Assembly (NCBI RefSeq): GCF_017255185.1
Contig: NZ_JAFKCZ010000001.1
Span: forward strand, 496,001 to 560,000
DNA length: 64,000 bases
Direction: 5' to 3'
Source: Parahaliea mediterranea
Lineage (GTDB): Bacteria > Pseudomonadota > Gammaproteobacteria > Pseudomonadales > Halieaceae
The notes under the pieces were generated by a model. That model had not been told where the DNA came from and did not search any database. It worked only from the letters and a program-made list of their open reading frames with translations. Positions 1-8,697 of this stretch are shown piece after piece. The stretch's first letter is position 1. Each line of letters opens with the position of its first letter. The position numbers and the translations under genes were made by a program.

Positions 1-313
1 GGCCTCTGAAATCTCCAAGCAGCCGGCGTATATCTCCGGCGAGGGGCGTGCCCTGCGCCCGGAAATCTTCGTTGCGGTGGGCCTGTGCACCCACCTGGGC
101 TGCGCTCCCAAGTACCGCCCCGAGGTGGGTGCCGCCGATCTCGGTGGTGACGCCTGGCTGGGCGGTTTCTTCTGTCCATGCCACGGGTCCAAGTTCGATC
201 TCGCGGGTCGTGTTTATTCCGGTGTGCCGGCTTCCGCCAACCTGGAAATCCCGCCCTATTCCTACGAGAGCGACAATGTCCTGGTAATTGGCGTGGATGC
301 GGAGGCTGCCTGA
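1..313 (+). CDS. petA: Rieske iron-sulfur subunit of cytochrome bc1 (3' part only)
   Basis: This is the C-terminal part of the Rieske 2Fe-2S protein, which passes electrons from ubiquinol to cytochrome c1 on the periplasmic side of complex III. The frame is open from base 2, so the start lies outside the window. Both cluster-binding boxes are present: CTHLGC (box 1) and CPCHGS (box 2), each supplying one Cys and one His ligand plus a disulfide cysteine. The typical Pro-rich segment and C-terminal beta strands follow. The stop codon overlaps the start of the cytochrome b gene by one base (TGATG), so the genes are translationally coupled. Confidence 0.95.
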   Translation, partial: ASEISKQPAYISGEGRALRPEIFVAVGLCTHLGCAPKYRPEVGAADLGGDAWLGGFFCPCHGSKFDLAGRVYSGVPASANLEIPPYSYESDNVLVIGVDAEAA

Positions 314-2352
314 TGAATAATATGCTAATTGGGTTACGTGACTGGGTCGATGAGCGCCTGCCGATCATGCGCGCCTGGGACACCCACATGGGCAAGTACT
401 ACGCGCCCAAGAACTTCAACTTCTGGTACTTTTTTGGCGTGCTGTCCCTGGTGGTGCTGGTCAACCAGCTGCTGACCGGGATCTGGCTCACCATGAGCTA
501 CACGCCGAGCGCCGAGGCCGCCTTTGCCTCGGTGGAATACATCATGCGCGACGTGGAGTTCGGCTGGATACTGCGCTACATGCATTCCACGGGCGCCTCC
601 GCCTTCTTCGTGGTGGTGTACCTGCACATGTTCCGCGCCCTGCTGTACGGTTCTTACAAAAAACCGCGGGAGCTGATCTGGATATTCGGCATGCTGATTT
701 TCGTGGTGCTGATGGCCGAGGCCTTCGTCGGGTACGTACTGCCCTGGGGGCAGATGTCCTACTGGGGCGCCCAGGTGATCATCTCCCTGTTCGGCGCCAT
801 TCCGGTGGTGGGCGAGGACCTGGTGACCTGGATTCGCGGTGACTACCTCATCTCCGGCGTCACCCTGAACCGCTTCTTCGCCCTGCACGTGGTGGCGCTG
901 CCCATCGTGCTGCTGGCGCTGGTGGTACTGCACCTGCTGGCCCTGCACGAGGTCGGGTCCAACAACCCCGACGGCGTGGACATCAAGAAGCACAAGGGCC
1001 CCGATGGCATTCCGCTGGACGGCGTGGCTTTCCACCCCTACTACTCGGTGCACGACCTGCAGGCCATCGCGGTGTTCCTGTTCATCTTCTGCGGGGTGAT
1101 TTTCTTCTTCCCCGAGATGGGCGGTTTCTTCCTGGAATTCGCCAACTTCGAGGAGGCCAACGCGCTGAAGACCCCCGAGCACATCGCGCCGGTGTGGTAT
1201 TTCACGCCCTTTTACTCCGTGTTGCGGGCGGTGCCGGACAAGTTCTGGGGCTTCGTGGCCTTCGCCGCATCGGTGGCCATTCCCTTCCTGCTGCCCTGGC
1301 TGGACCGCAGCCCGGTGAAGTCCTGGCGCTACCGGGGCAACATCACCAAGGTGATGCTGGTGCTGTTCGTGGCCAGCTTCCTGATCCTTGGCGTGCTGGG
1401 CGTGAAGGCGCCGACACCGGCGCGCACGGTGCTGGCCCAGATCTGTTCGGTGTTCTACTTCGCCTTCTTCCTCTTCATGCCGCTGTGGTCGGCCATGGAC
1501 CGGACCAAGCCGGTGCCCGAGCGGGTTACTATGGACGGCGGCATGGGCTTCTGGCGCAGCATGGGTGTGTTGGCCCTGATCGGTGCCCTGACCTTTATCC
1601 CCCTGAAGGCGGTGGGTGCGGAGTCCGCGTACCAGTGCGGCAGCATTCCCTGTGATGCCTTCGAGGCGGACCCGCACGACAAGGCGTCGCTGCAGCGCGG
1701 CGCACAGGTCTACCTGAACTATTGCATGGGCTGCCATTCACTGCAGTACACCCGTTACAACCGGGTGGCAAAGGATCTCGGCATTCCCGAGGACCTGATG
1801 GAAGACAACCTGATCTTCGATCCGGAGGTCAAGATCGGTTCGCTGATGGAAAATGCCATGGCGGAAGACGACGCCAAGACCTGGTTCGGCGCCACGCCGC
1901 CGGATCTGACCCTGGTGTCCCGCGCGCGCCAGCCCGAGTGGCTGTATACTTACCTGCGCACCTTCTACAAGGATGAAAGCCGTCCCTGGGGCGTAAATAA
2001 CAAGGTGTTCAAGGACGTGGGCATGCCCCATGTGCTGCTTGAGCTGCAGGGTACGCAGGAGTGTGCCATGGGCCCCGTGAAAGCCGCCAATGGCGGTGTC
2101 AAGCGCGACCCGCTGACCGGCGAGGACATCATGGAAGAACCCTGCGGCCGCCTGGTGGTAACGGAAGAGGGCTCGATGACACCCGACGAGTTCGACACCG
2201 CCATGTACGACCTGACCAACTTCCTGGCCTATACGGCCGAGCCGATGGCGTCCGACCGCAAGCGTATTGGCACCTTCGTTTTACTGTTCATTACCCTGTT
2301 CTTCGTGTTCGCCTGGTTGCTGAACCGCGAATACTGGAAGGACGTGCACTAG
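313..2352 (+). CDS. fbcH: Fused cytochrome b / cytochrome c1 of the bc1 complex
   Basis: One frame of 679 residues encodes both cytochrome b (about 1–406) and cytochrome c1 (about 407–679) of the ubiquinol:cytochrome c reductase. The b part carries the heme-binding histidines in helices with MHSTGAS and LHVVALP, and the Qo-site motif PVWY, the variant of PEWY seen in gamma- and betaproteobacteria. The c1 part starts with a hydrophobic signal segment ending AVGA (about residue 436), then the heme c motif CMGCH at residues 471–475 and a C-terminal anchor helix. No stop separates them. An in-frame ATG at 1531 might allow separate initiation of c1, but it lacks a convincing ribosome binding site. 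Bradyrhizobium FbcH is a known precedent, made as a polyprotein and cleaved by signal peptidase. The start at 313 was chosen because it couples to petA. Confidence 0.92.
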   Translation: MNNMLIGLRDWVDERLPIMRAWDTHMGKYYAPKNFNFWYFFGVLSLVVLVNQLLTGIWLTMSYTPSAEAAFASVEYIMRDVEFGWILRYMHSTGASAFFVVVYLHMFRALLYGSYKKPRELIWIFGMLIFVVLMAEAFVGYVLPWGQMSYWGAQVIISLFGAIPVVGEDLVTWIRGDYLISGVTLNRFFALHVVALPIVLLALVVLHLLALHEVGSNNPDGVDIKKHKGPDGIPLDGVAFHPYYSVHDLQAIAVFLFIFCGVIFFFPEMGGFFLEFANFEEANALKTPEHIAPVWYFTPFYSVLRAVPDKFWGFVAFAASVAIPFLLPWLDRSPVKSWRYRGNITKVMLVLFVASFLILGVLGVKAPTPARTVLAQICSVFYFAFFLFMPLWSAMDRTKPVPERVTMDGGMGFWRSMGVLALIGALTFIPLKAVGAESAYQCGSIPCDAFEADPHDKASLQRGAQVYLNYCMGCHSLQYTRYNRVAKDLGIPEDLMEDNLIFDPEVKIGSLMENAMAEDDAKTWFGATPPDLTLVSRARQPEWLYTYLRTFYKDESRPWGVNNKVFKDVGMPHVLLELQGTQECAMGPVKAANGGVKRDPLTGEDIMEEPCGRLVVTEEGSMTPDEFDTAMYDLTNFLAYTAEPMASDRKRIGTFVLLFITLFFVFAWLLNREYWKDVH

Positions 2353-2430
2353 GCCCGAATGGGCGTACAGCCGGGGCGGCGGAGGCCGTGCCGGCTGCCT
2401 GATATTTCTTGATAAGCTGAGGATACCCTG

Positions 2431-3063
2431 ATGGGCGTTGTGGCAAAGCGGTCTTCGATGACCTTTTTCTCCGACAGTAGTAGTCATTACAGTCACCGGG
2501 TCCGCATTGTGCTGGCCGAGAAGGGCGTGACCGTGGACATGGTCGAGGCGGATTCCAATCACCCACCGGCCGAACTGTCGGAGCTCAACCCCTATAATTC
2601 ACTGCCCACCCTGGTGGATCGCGACCTGGTGCTATACGAATCCAAGGTAATGATGGAGTACCTTGACGAGCGTTTCCCGCACCCGCCGCTGCTGCCGGTG
2701 TATCCGGTGGCGCGTGCCGAGAGCCGCCTGTACATTCACCGTATCGAGAAGGACTGGTGTACCCTGGTGGACTCCATTCTGTCGTCCCGCAGTGACAACG
2801 TGGTGAGCAAGTCCATCAAGGAGCTGCGCGAGGGCATTACCGCGATATCGCCGATTTTTGCCGAGAAGCCCTTCTTCATGAGCGACGAGTTTACCCTGGT
2901 CGATTGCTGCATCGCGCCCATTCTCTGGCGCCTGCCGTCGCTGGGCGTGGAAATTCGCTCCACCAAGCAGACCAAGCCGCTGCTGACCTACATGGACTCC
3001 CTGTTCAATCGCGACGCGTTCCAGGAGAGCCTGTCGGAGCAGGAGCGGGAGATGCGTCTCTAG
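2431..3063 (+). CDS. sspA: Stringent starvation protein A
   Basis: SspA is a GST-fold protein that binds RNA polymerase and alters promoter choice during stationary phase and starvation. The 210-residue product has an N-terminal thioredoxin-like domain (about 10–85) with [15 protein letters not shown] and [14 protein letters not shown], very close to the family pattern, and an all-helical GST C-domain (about 90–205). It is catalytically inactive as a GST in characterised members. The position directly after petABC and before sspB is the usual gammaproteobacterial arrangement. The ATG at 2431 has only a weak upstream AGGAT; a later ATG at residue 10 is also possible. Confidence 0.93.
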   Translation: MGVVAKRSSMTFFSDSSSHYSHRVRIVLAEKGVTVDMVEADSNHPPAELSELNPYNSLPTLVDRDLVLYESKVMMEYLDERFPHPPLLPVYPVARAESRLYIHRIEKDWCTLVDSILSSRSDNVVSKSIKELREGITAISPIFAEKPFFMSDEFTLVDCCIAPILWRLPSLGVEIRSTKQTKPLLTYMDSLFNRDAFQESLSEQEREMRL

Positions 3064-3096
3064 CCGCCGCGCAAGCCGCTGGAGCCCGATTGTCCG

Positions 3097-3495
3097 ATGA
3101 CACCCAGCCGTCCCTACATCATGCGCGCGCTCTACGAGTGGATCGTGGACAACGCCTGCACCCCCTACCTGCTGGTGGATGCCACGATTCGCGGGGTCGA
3201 AGTGCCCCGGCAGTACGTCAAGGACGGCCAGATCGTGCTCAACATTTCCCCCAGTGCGGTGATAGAGCTCAACATCTCCAATGACCTGGTGATGTTTAAC
3301 GGTCGCTTTGGCGGCGTGCCCACCGATATTCTGGTGCCGGTCTCCGCGGTGATCGGCATCTACGCCCGGGAGAACGGGCAGGGCATGGTGTTCGAGCCAG
3401 AGGATCCGCCGCCGGAGCCCGACGACGATCCTCAGCCCCCGGAGCCCGCGCCCGGCAAGCCAGAAGGCCGGCCCTCGCTGAAAGTGGTTAAGTAA
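3097..3495 (+). CDS. sspB: ClpXP protease specificity-enhancing factor SspB
   Basis: SspB is the adaptor that delivers ssrA-tagged proteins from stalled ribosomes, and some native substrates such as RseA fragments, to ClpXP. The 132-residue protein has the compact N-terminal substrate-binding domain (about 5–108, with RPYIMRALYEWIVDN and the NGRFGGVP segment), a flexible acidic and proline-rich linker, and the C-terminal ClpX-docking tail RPSLKVVK, which matches the known XB motif. The gene follows sspA by 33 bases and is likely cotranscribed. It ends tail to tail with dolP on the other strand. Confidence 0.95.
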   Translation: MTPSRPYIMRALYEWIVDNACTPYLLVDATIRGVEVPRQYVKDGQIVLNISPSAVIELNISNDLVMFNGRFGGVPTDILVPVSAVIGIYARENGQGMVFEPEDPPPEPDDDPQPPEPAPGKPEGRPSLKVVK

Positions 3496-3582
3496 TCGCC
3501 ACATCGTGGCCGAATGAAGGACCTGAAAGGAGGGGGCGGCTCACGGCCCTTCAGGGGGGCGGATGCGCTCCCCTGTACACCC

Positions 3583-4158
3583 CTAAACCGACACGATCTC
3601 GAACAGCCGCACCACCCGCTGAACCCCCGACAAACTCGCGGCAACTTCGGTTACTCGCTCGGCCTCTGATTGCGTGGCCAGTCCCATCAGGTAGACCACG
3701 CCGTTTTCGGTGACCACCTTGACGCGCATGCCGGGCGTGCTGGAGTTGGCCAGCAGCCAGGATTTGACCTTGGTGGTGATCCAGGCGTCCGAGGTGCGGG
3801 TCATGCCCGAGCTGGGCGCCGACACCTGCAGTTCGTTGTAAATACGGCGCACGCCGCGTATGTCGCGGACCACGTTGGCGGCCCGGGCTTTTAGTTCCTC
3901 GCTGGCCACCTGTCCCGCCAGCAGCACAAAACCGTTGTAGCTGACAATCGTGAGATGGGCGTCGTCGAAACGGTCGTCCGCGGCGCGGATATTGACCATG
4001 GCCTTGATTTCGACACTCTCGTCCTCGAGCCTGCGGCCCATGGTGCGCTCCACGGGCTCGTCCTCGATCGGATTGGCTTCGAGGTTGGCCAGCATGCTGC
4101 CGCATCCGCCGAGCAGCAGGCCGGAAAAGATCAGCGGGAGGAGAAACAGTCGGGTCAT
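3583..4158 (-). CDS. dolP: Outer-membrane BON-domain lipoprotein (DolP/YraP-like)
   Basis: A 191-residue lipoprotein precursor: a hydrophobic signal is followed by a lipobox ending LLLGGC with the acylated Cys at 19. Two BON domains follow (roughly 46–112 and 120–188). In E. coli DolP binds anionic phospholipids at the division site and supports outer-membrane integrity and BAM function. The local order on this strand, lpoA–yraN–diaA–dolP with rsmI divergent, is the same as in E. coli, which supports the assignment. The residue after Cys is Gly, not Asp, so no inner-membrane retention signal is seen. Confidence 0.88.
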   Translation of the reverse strand: MTRLFLLPLIFSGLLLGGCGSMLANLEANPIEDEPVERTMGRRLEDESVEIKAMVNIRAADDRFDDAHLTIVSYNGFVLLAGQVASEELKARAANVVRDIRGVRRIYNELQVSAPSSGMTRTSDAWITTKVKSWLLANSSTPGMRVKVVTENGVVYLMGLATQSEAERVTEVAASLSGVQRVVRLFEIVSV

Positions 4159-4204
4159 TTAGGTACTTCCTGAGGCCGAATCAACACGAGTGAACTGGCG
4201 CTAA

Positions 4205-4792
4205 TTATCCACCAAATAAGTTGTGATCCACCAGTTCGCACAAATTCTGGATGAGGACGGTGTGAAGCTCCAGGGCGCGCGCGGGAGCCGGGCTGTGCAC
4301 CGCCAGGCGGACGTCGCCCTCGCGCAGCGCGGCCAGGAGATTGTCGTCCTCGCCGTTCGACAGCGCCACCACCAGCATGTTCCGCTCCCTGGCGGCTTCC
4401 ACCGCGCCCAGTAGTGCCTCGCCGGCGGTGCCGCTCGCCAGGCACAGAAGCACGTCGCCGGGTTGTCCCAGGGCGCGTACCTGCCGCGCGAAAATTTCCC
4501 GGTGACCCTCCAGGCCGCTGATGGTGGCCAGGGTCCCGCCGTCGGCCGCAAGTGTCATGGCGGGCAGGGCGGGGCGCTCATGGTGGAACTGCCCCAGCAT
4601 GTTGATGCAGAACAGCTGGGCCAGGGCGGCGTCGGCGCCGGTGCCGCAGGCCATGATCTTGCCGTCCTGCAACAGGGTGTTGGTCACCGCGCCGGCGGCG
4701 ACGGAGAGCGGTTCCGCCAGGGCGTCGACGGCCATGGCCAGGCTTTCCAGGGTGCCCTGGCAGTTGCCGGCGAAAATGCTGTAGTGGTCCAT
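4205..4792 (-). CDS. diaA: SIS-domain protein DiaA (DnaA initiator-associating; GmhA-like)
   Basis: A 195-residue sugar-isomerase fold protein of the DiaA/GmhA family. DiaA tetramers bind several DnaA molecules and promote orderly assembly at oriC. The phosphosugar-binding fold is visible: GKIMACGTGADA, then LCLASGTAGEALLGAV. The start at 4792 (MDHYSIF) was chosen because it gives the standard family length; the frame is open 17 codons further upstream. The assignment to DiaA over the heptose isomerase GmhA rests mainly on gene order beside dolP and yraN. A role in LPS heptose synthesis cannot be excluded from sequence alone. Confidence 0.82.
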   Translation of the reverse strand: MDHYSIFAGNCQGTLESLAMAVDALAEPLSVAAGAVTNTLLQDGKIMACGTGADAALAQLFCINMLGQFHHERPALPAMTLAADGGTLATISGLEGHREIFARQVRALGQPGDVLLCLASGTAGEALLGAVEAARERNMLVVALSNGEDDNLLAALREGDVRLAVHSPAPARALELHTVLIQNLCELVDHNLFGG

Positions 4793-4815
4793 GCGATGTC
4801 CCGGGGGCGAAGGGT

Positions 4816-5172
4816 TCAGGCTGTGAAGGCCGCCCGAATCCATCTCGGTTCGGGGTGCGCGGCAGATTGTGGCGGCTCGAAGGCGATCACGTCAAATCGA
4901 CATGGCCGGTTGGCCCAGCGCGGGTGCCGTTGCAGGAACAGGCTGGCCGCGCGCACCAGGCGTCGCTGCTTGTCCCGGCCCACCGACGCGGCGGCGCCGG
5001 TGTAGCGGGGGTTGCTCCGTTGTCGAACTTCCACGAATACGAGATGGCCGCCGTCCAGGGCGACGATGTCCAGCTCGCCGCCGCGAAAGCGGACGTTTCG
5101 CGCCACTATCTCCCAGCCGCGCGCGCGCAGCCATTGCGCGGCCAGTTCCTCGTACGCATCTGCCTGTGCCAG
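4816..5172 (-). CDS. yraN: YraN/UPF0102 nuclease-fold protein, probable CTG start
   Basis: UPF0102 proteins have a Holliday-junction-resolvase-like nuclease fold but no settled function. Key family features are the RGGELDIVA segment, FVEVRQRS (active-site-like ExE/Q) and the C-terminal CRFDVIAFE. The conserved N-terminal helix (ADAYEELAAQWLRARG) lies upstream of the first GTG at 5106, yet the frame has no ATG, GTG or TTG before the in-frame TGA near 5222. A CTG at 5172 preceded by GGGAG at six bases gives 118 residues, the normal size, and keeps the conserved helix. This rare start is therefore preferred; the GTG at 5106 would give a truncated protein of 96 residues. Confidence 0.75.
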   Translation of the reverse strand: MAQADAYEELAAQWLRARGWEIVARNVRFRGGELDIVALDGGHLVFVEVRQRSNPRYTGAAASVGRDKQRRLVRAASLFLQRHPRWANRPCRFDVIAFEPPQSAAHPEPRWIRAAFTA

Positions 5173-5212
5173 GGGAGGCTCCCGTGTCGTTCCCGTGGCG
5201 TGCCAGTATAAG

Positions 5213-7045
5213 TCAGAGGGGCTTCAGTTCGCCGCCGTCAAATGTGGCCGGTTGCGGTTCGCGGACGATGCGCAGTTGCGGGTCCATGCTCAACAGGCCG
5301 GTGTTGCCGCGCAGCAGGGCGTCCGGGCCGGCCCGCAGCTGGCCGAAACGGCTTTGCAGCAGGTAGGCGTCGGCGCCCAGCGCGTTGAGGCGGGCGTAGC
5401 TGTCGCTGCCGGTATCCCCCGCGGTAATGGCTACCCGCAGTCGCGGGCTGGTGCCCAGGAACCAGGGCAGGTCGGCCAGTATGATGCCGTTGAGATCCCG
5501 GTCCCGGTGGTCGGGGATGCCGCTGTAGATGCTGGATGTGGCGTACACCGGCACCGCACCGGCGTAGTGGAAGGCCAGCAGGGGCTTGATCGAGCGCGCC
5601 TCTTCCGGAGAACTGCTGAGCAGGAAGATGGCGTCGAAATCCTGTCGTCGCCGGGCGGTATACTCGATATTGGTGGCGAGCATGCTGCGCACATCGCGGG
5701 CGCGCTGCAAGCTGGCGCCCAGGTTGAAGGCCTGTTGGATGGTATCGGAGTAGGCCTCGGCGCTGGCGTAGGTCGCGGTGGTGGCGAAGCCTCCGCCCAG
5801 TGCGCCCCAGTGTTCGCGCAGGGCTGTTTCCATTTTGTCGCCCCACTCGCCCGCGGGGCGCACCATCAGGGCGCGCCGGGCGCCCCGGCCATAGGCCAGC
5901 CGCGCCAGGGTCTCTATCTCGTCGTCCGGCGCCAGTGACATTTGTACGAGGGCGGTGGCCGCCGGCGGCAGCGGCTGTTCGGCCCGGTTGAGGGCGAGCA
6001 CCGGCACCGGGCGTTCGGGGGCGTTGCCGAGCTCGGCCACCGATTGTTTGCTCAGCGGGCCCACGACCATGGTTGCGCCGCGCTGCACGGCGTCGCGGTA
6101 GCTCGCCAGCGCGCCGCCGGTGGCGTGGGTGTCGAGTACCAGTAGTTCGCGCTCGTCGTCGTCGCCGGCGGAGCGGGCGGCGTAGTAGGCGGCGAGGTAG
6201 CCGTCGCGGACGGCCCTTGCCGCGGGCGCCAGGCGCCCGCTCAATGGCAGCATGAGCGCCACCTTGTCGTTTGGTGCCGGGGGCGCCAACAGGGCGTCGA
6301 GTCCGCCCGGCAGGGGATTGGCCGCGGGGTGGTCGGGATGTCGCTCGCGCCACTGTTGCAGGTCGTCGCGCAGCTTGTCGCTATCCGCGTCCCGGGCGCT
6401 GATGGCCGCCAGTTCCAGCCAGGCGCGCCACTGCGTGTCGCCGGCGTCGGTCGCGGGTGTCAGCGAGGCGGCGGGCAGTCGCTCCAGGTCGCGCCAGATG
6501 CTGCGCTTGAGGGCGCCGGCGTGGGGGTGGTCCGGGACCTGCTCCAGTAGTTGGCTGCCGTGGCGGGCGCTGGCCAGGTAGTCACCCGACATTTGCCGCA
6601 CATAGCGCTGGAAGTTGGCGGTCATGATGGCCAGTGCCGGCGCGGTGCCCGTCGGTAGCGGGGCGGCCAGCAGGTTGTCGGCCGCTTCCGTATCGCCTTT
6701 CAGCCAGGCCGTACGGGCGTCGAGATAGCGGCGATAGGCGTGGTCATTGGCGGACAGCGGTTCCTCGAGGGCGGCGAGTTCCATTTCCGCGCGCATCCAG
6801 TCGAACTCGCCGAGCGCGGCCTCGGCGCGGCGAAACAGGGCCGAGTGCGCGCTGGGGGGCAGCTGTTGGCTGAAGCGGGGGTGCTCGGCGGGTTGCTCGC
6901 CGGGCAGGGCCGCCGGGTCGAGGTCGCGGGGATCGGCGTCGCCCACCCGCGGCGGCGGGCTGCTACAGGCGGCGAGCGCCGCGCAGAGGCCGAGTATCAA
7001 CAGGGGCTGTGGCCGGCGGCGCGGCGCGTGTTGGTATCCTCTCAT
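5213..7045 (-). CDS. lpoA: Penicillin-binding protein activator LpoA (lipoprotein)
   Basis: LpoA is an outer-membrane lipoprotein that reaches through the periplasm to activate the peptidoglycan synthase PBP1A. The protein of 610 residues has a signal peptide with lipobox LAAC, a helical TPR-like N-domain (about 50–290) and a C-terminal periplasmic-binding-protein fold (from about 295, DKVALMLPLSGRLA). The start at 7045 (MRGYQHAP) was chosen because it places the signal peptide at the N terminus and is preceded by AAGGA at four bases; the open frame runs 76 codons further. It is divergent from rsmI and leads lpoA–yraN–diaA–dolP. Confidence 0.92.
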   Translation of the reverse strand: MRGYQHAPRRRPQPLLILGLCAALAACSSPPPRVGDADPRDLDPAALPGEQPAEHPRFSQQLPPSAHSALFRRAEAALGEFDWMRAEMELAALEEPLSANDHAYRRYLDARTAWLKGDTEAADNLLAAPLPTGTAPALAIMTANFQRYVRQMSGDYLASARHGSQLLEQVPDHPHAGALKRSIWRDLERLPAASLTPATDAGDTQWRAWLELAAISARDADSDKLRDDLQQWRERHPDHPAANPLPGGLDALLAPPAPNDKVALMLPLSGRLAPAARAVRDGYLAAYYAARSAGDDDERELLVLDTHATGGALASYRDAVQRGATMVVGPLSKQSVAELGNAPERPVPVLALNRAEQPLPPAATALVQMSLAPDDEIETLARLAYGRGARRALMVRPAGEWGDKMETALREHWGALGGGFATTATYASAEAYSDTIQQAFNLGASLQRARDVRSMLATNIEYTARRRQDFDAIFLLSSSPEEARSIKPLLAFHYAGAVPVYATSSIYSGIPDHRDRDLNGIILADLPWFLGTSPRLRVAITAGDTGSDSYARLNALGADAYLLQSRFGQLRAGPDALLRGNTGLLSMDPQLRIVREPQPATFDGGELKPL

Positions 7046-7127
7046 GCTATCCTTTGCTGCTGTTTGGCCGGCGGCGTGGGTTGTCCGGCGAGTATTGAGT
7101 GCTTCATTATAAGGGTAGGGGCTGCAA

Positions 7128-7967
7128 GTGGAATCGGGACTATATGTTGTCGCCACGCCGATCGGCAACCTGGGAGACATCTCGCGGCGAGCGCTGGAGG
7201 TGCTGGGCGGCGCCGACCTGGTCGCGGCGGAGGATACCCGGCATACCGGCGCGTTGCTGCGCCAGTTCGACATTGACAGTCCCCTGGTGGCCTATCACGA
7301 GCACTCGGGCCGCGGTGCCGCCGAGCGGATCATCCGCTGCCTGGCGCAGGGCGGGGCGGTGGCGCTGGTGTCGGACGCCGGCACGCCGCTGATTTCCGAC
7401 CCCGGCTATCGCCTGGTGCGCGAGGTGCAGGAACTCGGCTACCGGGTGCTGCCGGTGCCCGGCGCCTGCGCCGCGGTGGCGGCGCTGAGCGTGTCGGGCC
7501 TGCCCACCGACCGCTTCCTGTTCGAGGGCTTTCTGCCCGGCAAGGCAGGCACCCGGGTCAATCGCCTGGGCGAGCTGGAGCAGCGGCAGGAGACGCTGGT
7601 TTTTTACGAGGCGCCCCACCGCCTGAGGGATTGCCTGGCGGACCTGGTGGCGGTTTTCGGTCCGGAGCGCGAGGCGCTGCTGGCGCGGGAGATCACCAAG
7701 GCTTTTGAAACCGTGCGCCGTGCGCCACTGGGCGAGCTCCAGGCTTTTGTCGCTGGCGACGACAACCAGTGCCGCGGCGAGATCGTGCTGGTGGTGGCGG
7801 GTCGGCGCGAGCGCGGCGAGGATATCGACGCCGACACCGCCCGCCTGTTGCTGCGCCTGGCCCGCGAACTACCCGGCAAGCGCGCCGCGGCGGTGGTCGC
7901 CGACCTGACCGGCTTGCGCAAGAAGCTGCTGTACAACTACCTCCTCGAGCACGCCGCGGACGGTTGA
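7128..7967 (+). CDS. rsmI: 16S rRNA (cytidine(1402)-2'-O)-methyltransferase
   Basis: RsmI 2'-O-methylates C1402 in the decoding centre of 16S rRNA, using SAM. It belongs to the tetrapyrrole-methylase-like class. Visible family motifs are YVVATPIGNLGD at the N terminus, AEDTRHTGALL, SDAGTPLISDPG and the PVPGACAAVAALSVSGLP segment. The length (279) is typical. It starts with GTG at 7128, immediately before the conserved TPIGNLGD region. It lies 82 bases from the divergent lpoA and just upstream of rnpB, an arrangement also found in pseudomonads. Confidence 0.96.
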   Translation: MESGLYVVATPIGNLGDISRRALEVLGGADLVAAEDTRHTGALLRQFDIDSPLVAYHEHSGRGAAERIIRCLAQGGAVALVSDAGTPLISDPGYRLVREVQELGYRVLPVPGACAAVAALSVSGLPTDRFLFEGFLPGKAGTRVNRLGELEQRQETLVFYEAPHRLRDCLADLVAVFGPEREALLAREITKAFETVRRAPLGELQAFVAGDDNQCRGEIVLVVAGRRERGEDIDADTARLLLRLARELPGKRAAAVVADLTGLRKKLLYNYLLEHAADG

Positions 7968-7992
7968 CCCCCTTTTTCCCCTTGTTATTGGC

Positions 7993-8021
7993 TTGCCAAG
8001 GGCCGGCGGCGGGGGTAGTCT
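7993..8021 (+). promoter_or_regulatory. Sigma-70-like promoter of rnpB
   Basis: TTGCCA (7993–7998) and TAGTCT (8016–8021) are separated by 17 bases. The predicted start point, seven bases after the -10 element, coincides with the first base of the RNase P RNA P1 stem at 8029. The spacing agreement is the main support. Confidence 0.65.
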
Positions 8022-8028
8022 TGCCGCC

Positions 8029-8381
8029 GAGTCGATCAGGCGATCGCTCCCGGTCGTGTTTCACGGCCGCGGGGAGGAAAGTCCGGGCTCCATAGGGCAG
8101 GGTGCCAGGTAACACCTGGGGGGCGCGAGCCTACGGAAAGTGCAACAGAAAGTATACCGCCCGGCCACCCAGTGGTCGGGTAAGGGTGAAATGGTGCGGT
8201 AAGAGCGCACCGCGCGGCTGGCAACAGGCGCGGCGATGGTAAACCCCACCCGGAGCAAGACCAAATAGGAATCCAGACGCTGTGGCCCGCAGTGGATTCG
8301 GGTAGGTCGCTACAGGCAGGCGGCGACGCCTGTCGCAGATGAATGATCGTCCTCGACAGAACCCGGCTTATCGATCGACTC
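8029..8381 (+). ncRNA. rnpB: RNase P RNA (type A)
   Basis: This is the catalytic RNA of RNase P, which removes 5' leaders from tRNA precursors. The conserved core is readable: GAGGAAAGTCCGGGCTCC near 8093, the ACAGAAAGTATACCGCC segment near 8147, GGTAAGGGTGAAA near 8179, AACCCCACCCGGAGCAAG near 8241 and the CAGAACCCGGCTTATCG tail near 8357. The ends were set by a perfect nine-base-pair P1 helix formed by GAGTCGATC (8029–8037) and GATCGACTC (8373–8381). Its length of 353 nucleotides is normal for gammaproteobacteria. It lies between rsmI and mraZ. Confidence 0.97.
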
Positions 8382-8697
8382 ACTCTCTTTGCTTACCGGT
8401 TGGCCGGCCCCAGGCCGGCCGGTCGTTGACCGCCAAATGGCGAGGCCCGAGGGGTCGGCCGCCGACCGCTTGACGCCTGGTTCGCCGCCAGACGGCGCGG
8501 CATATGCTTTCTTGGCCCTTTCGGGCCTGCTCGACAGAAAAAAATAAACTTGAACTTAAAGTAACTTCTCAGCATGTGCGTTTACGCGCATGTTTTATGA
8601 CATTTTTTACTCTCGATTTGCCCTGCGGGCCGGTGCCGGAGGCTCGGAAAGTGGCGCTAATTTACTGAAATTACAACGTTTTTTTGATTCCGCTCGC
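8382..8697. other. Gene-free stretch between rnpB and the mraZ promoter
   Basis: Apart from the hairpin just after rnpB, I see no coding frame, RNA or repeat that I can support here. The region becomes clearly more A+T rich from about 8520 towards the mraZ promoter, which is consistent with a promoter-proximal region. Confidence 0.6.
8396..8425 (+). terminator. GC-rich hairpin after rnpB, possible terminator
   Basis: GGCCGGCC (8402–8409) and GGCCGGCC (8413–8420) pair around a three-base loop, with G-U pairs extending the stem. There is no T-run after it, so a factor-independent terminator is uncertain; it could instead protect the RNA 3' end. Confidence 0.35.

Noticed and set aside
178-312. 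Extended N terminus for the cytochrome b frame starting at 178
   Set aside because: It lies inside the Rieske gene in another frame; the coupled ATG at 313 matches family N termini.
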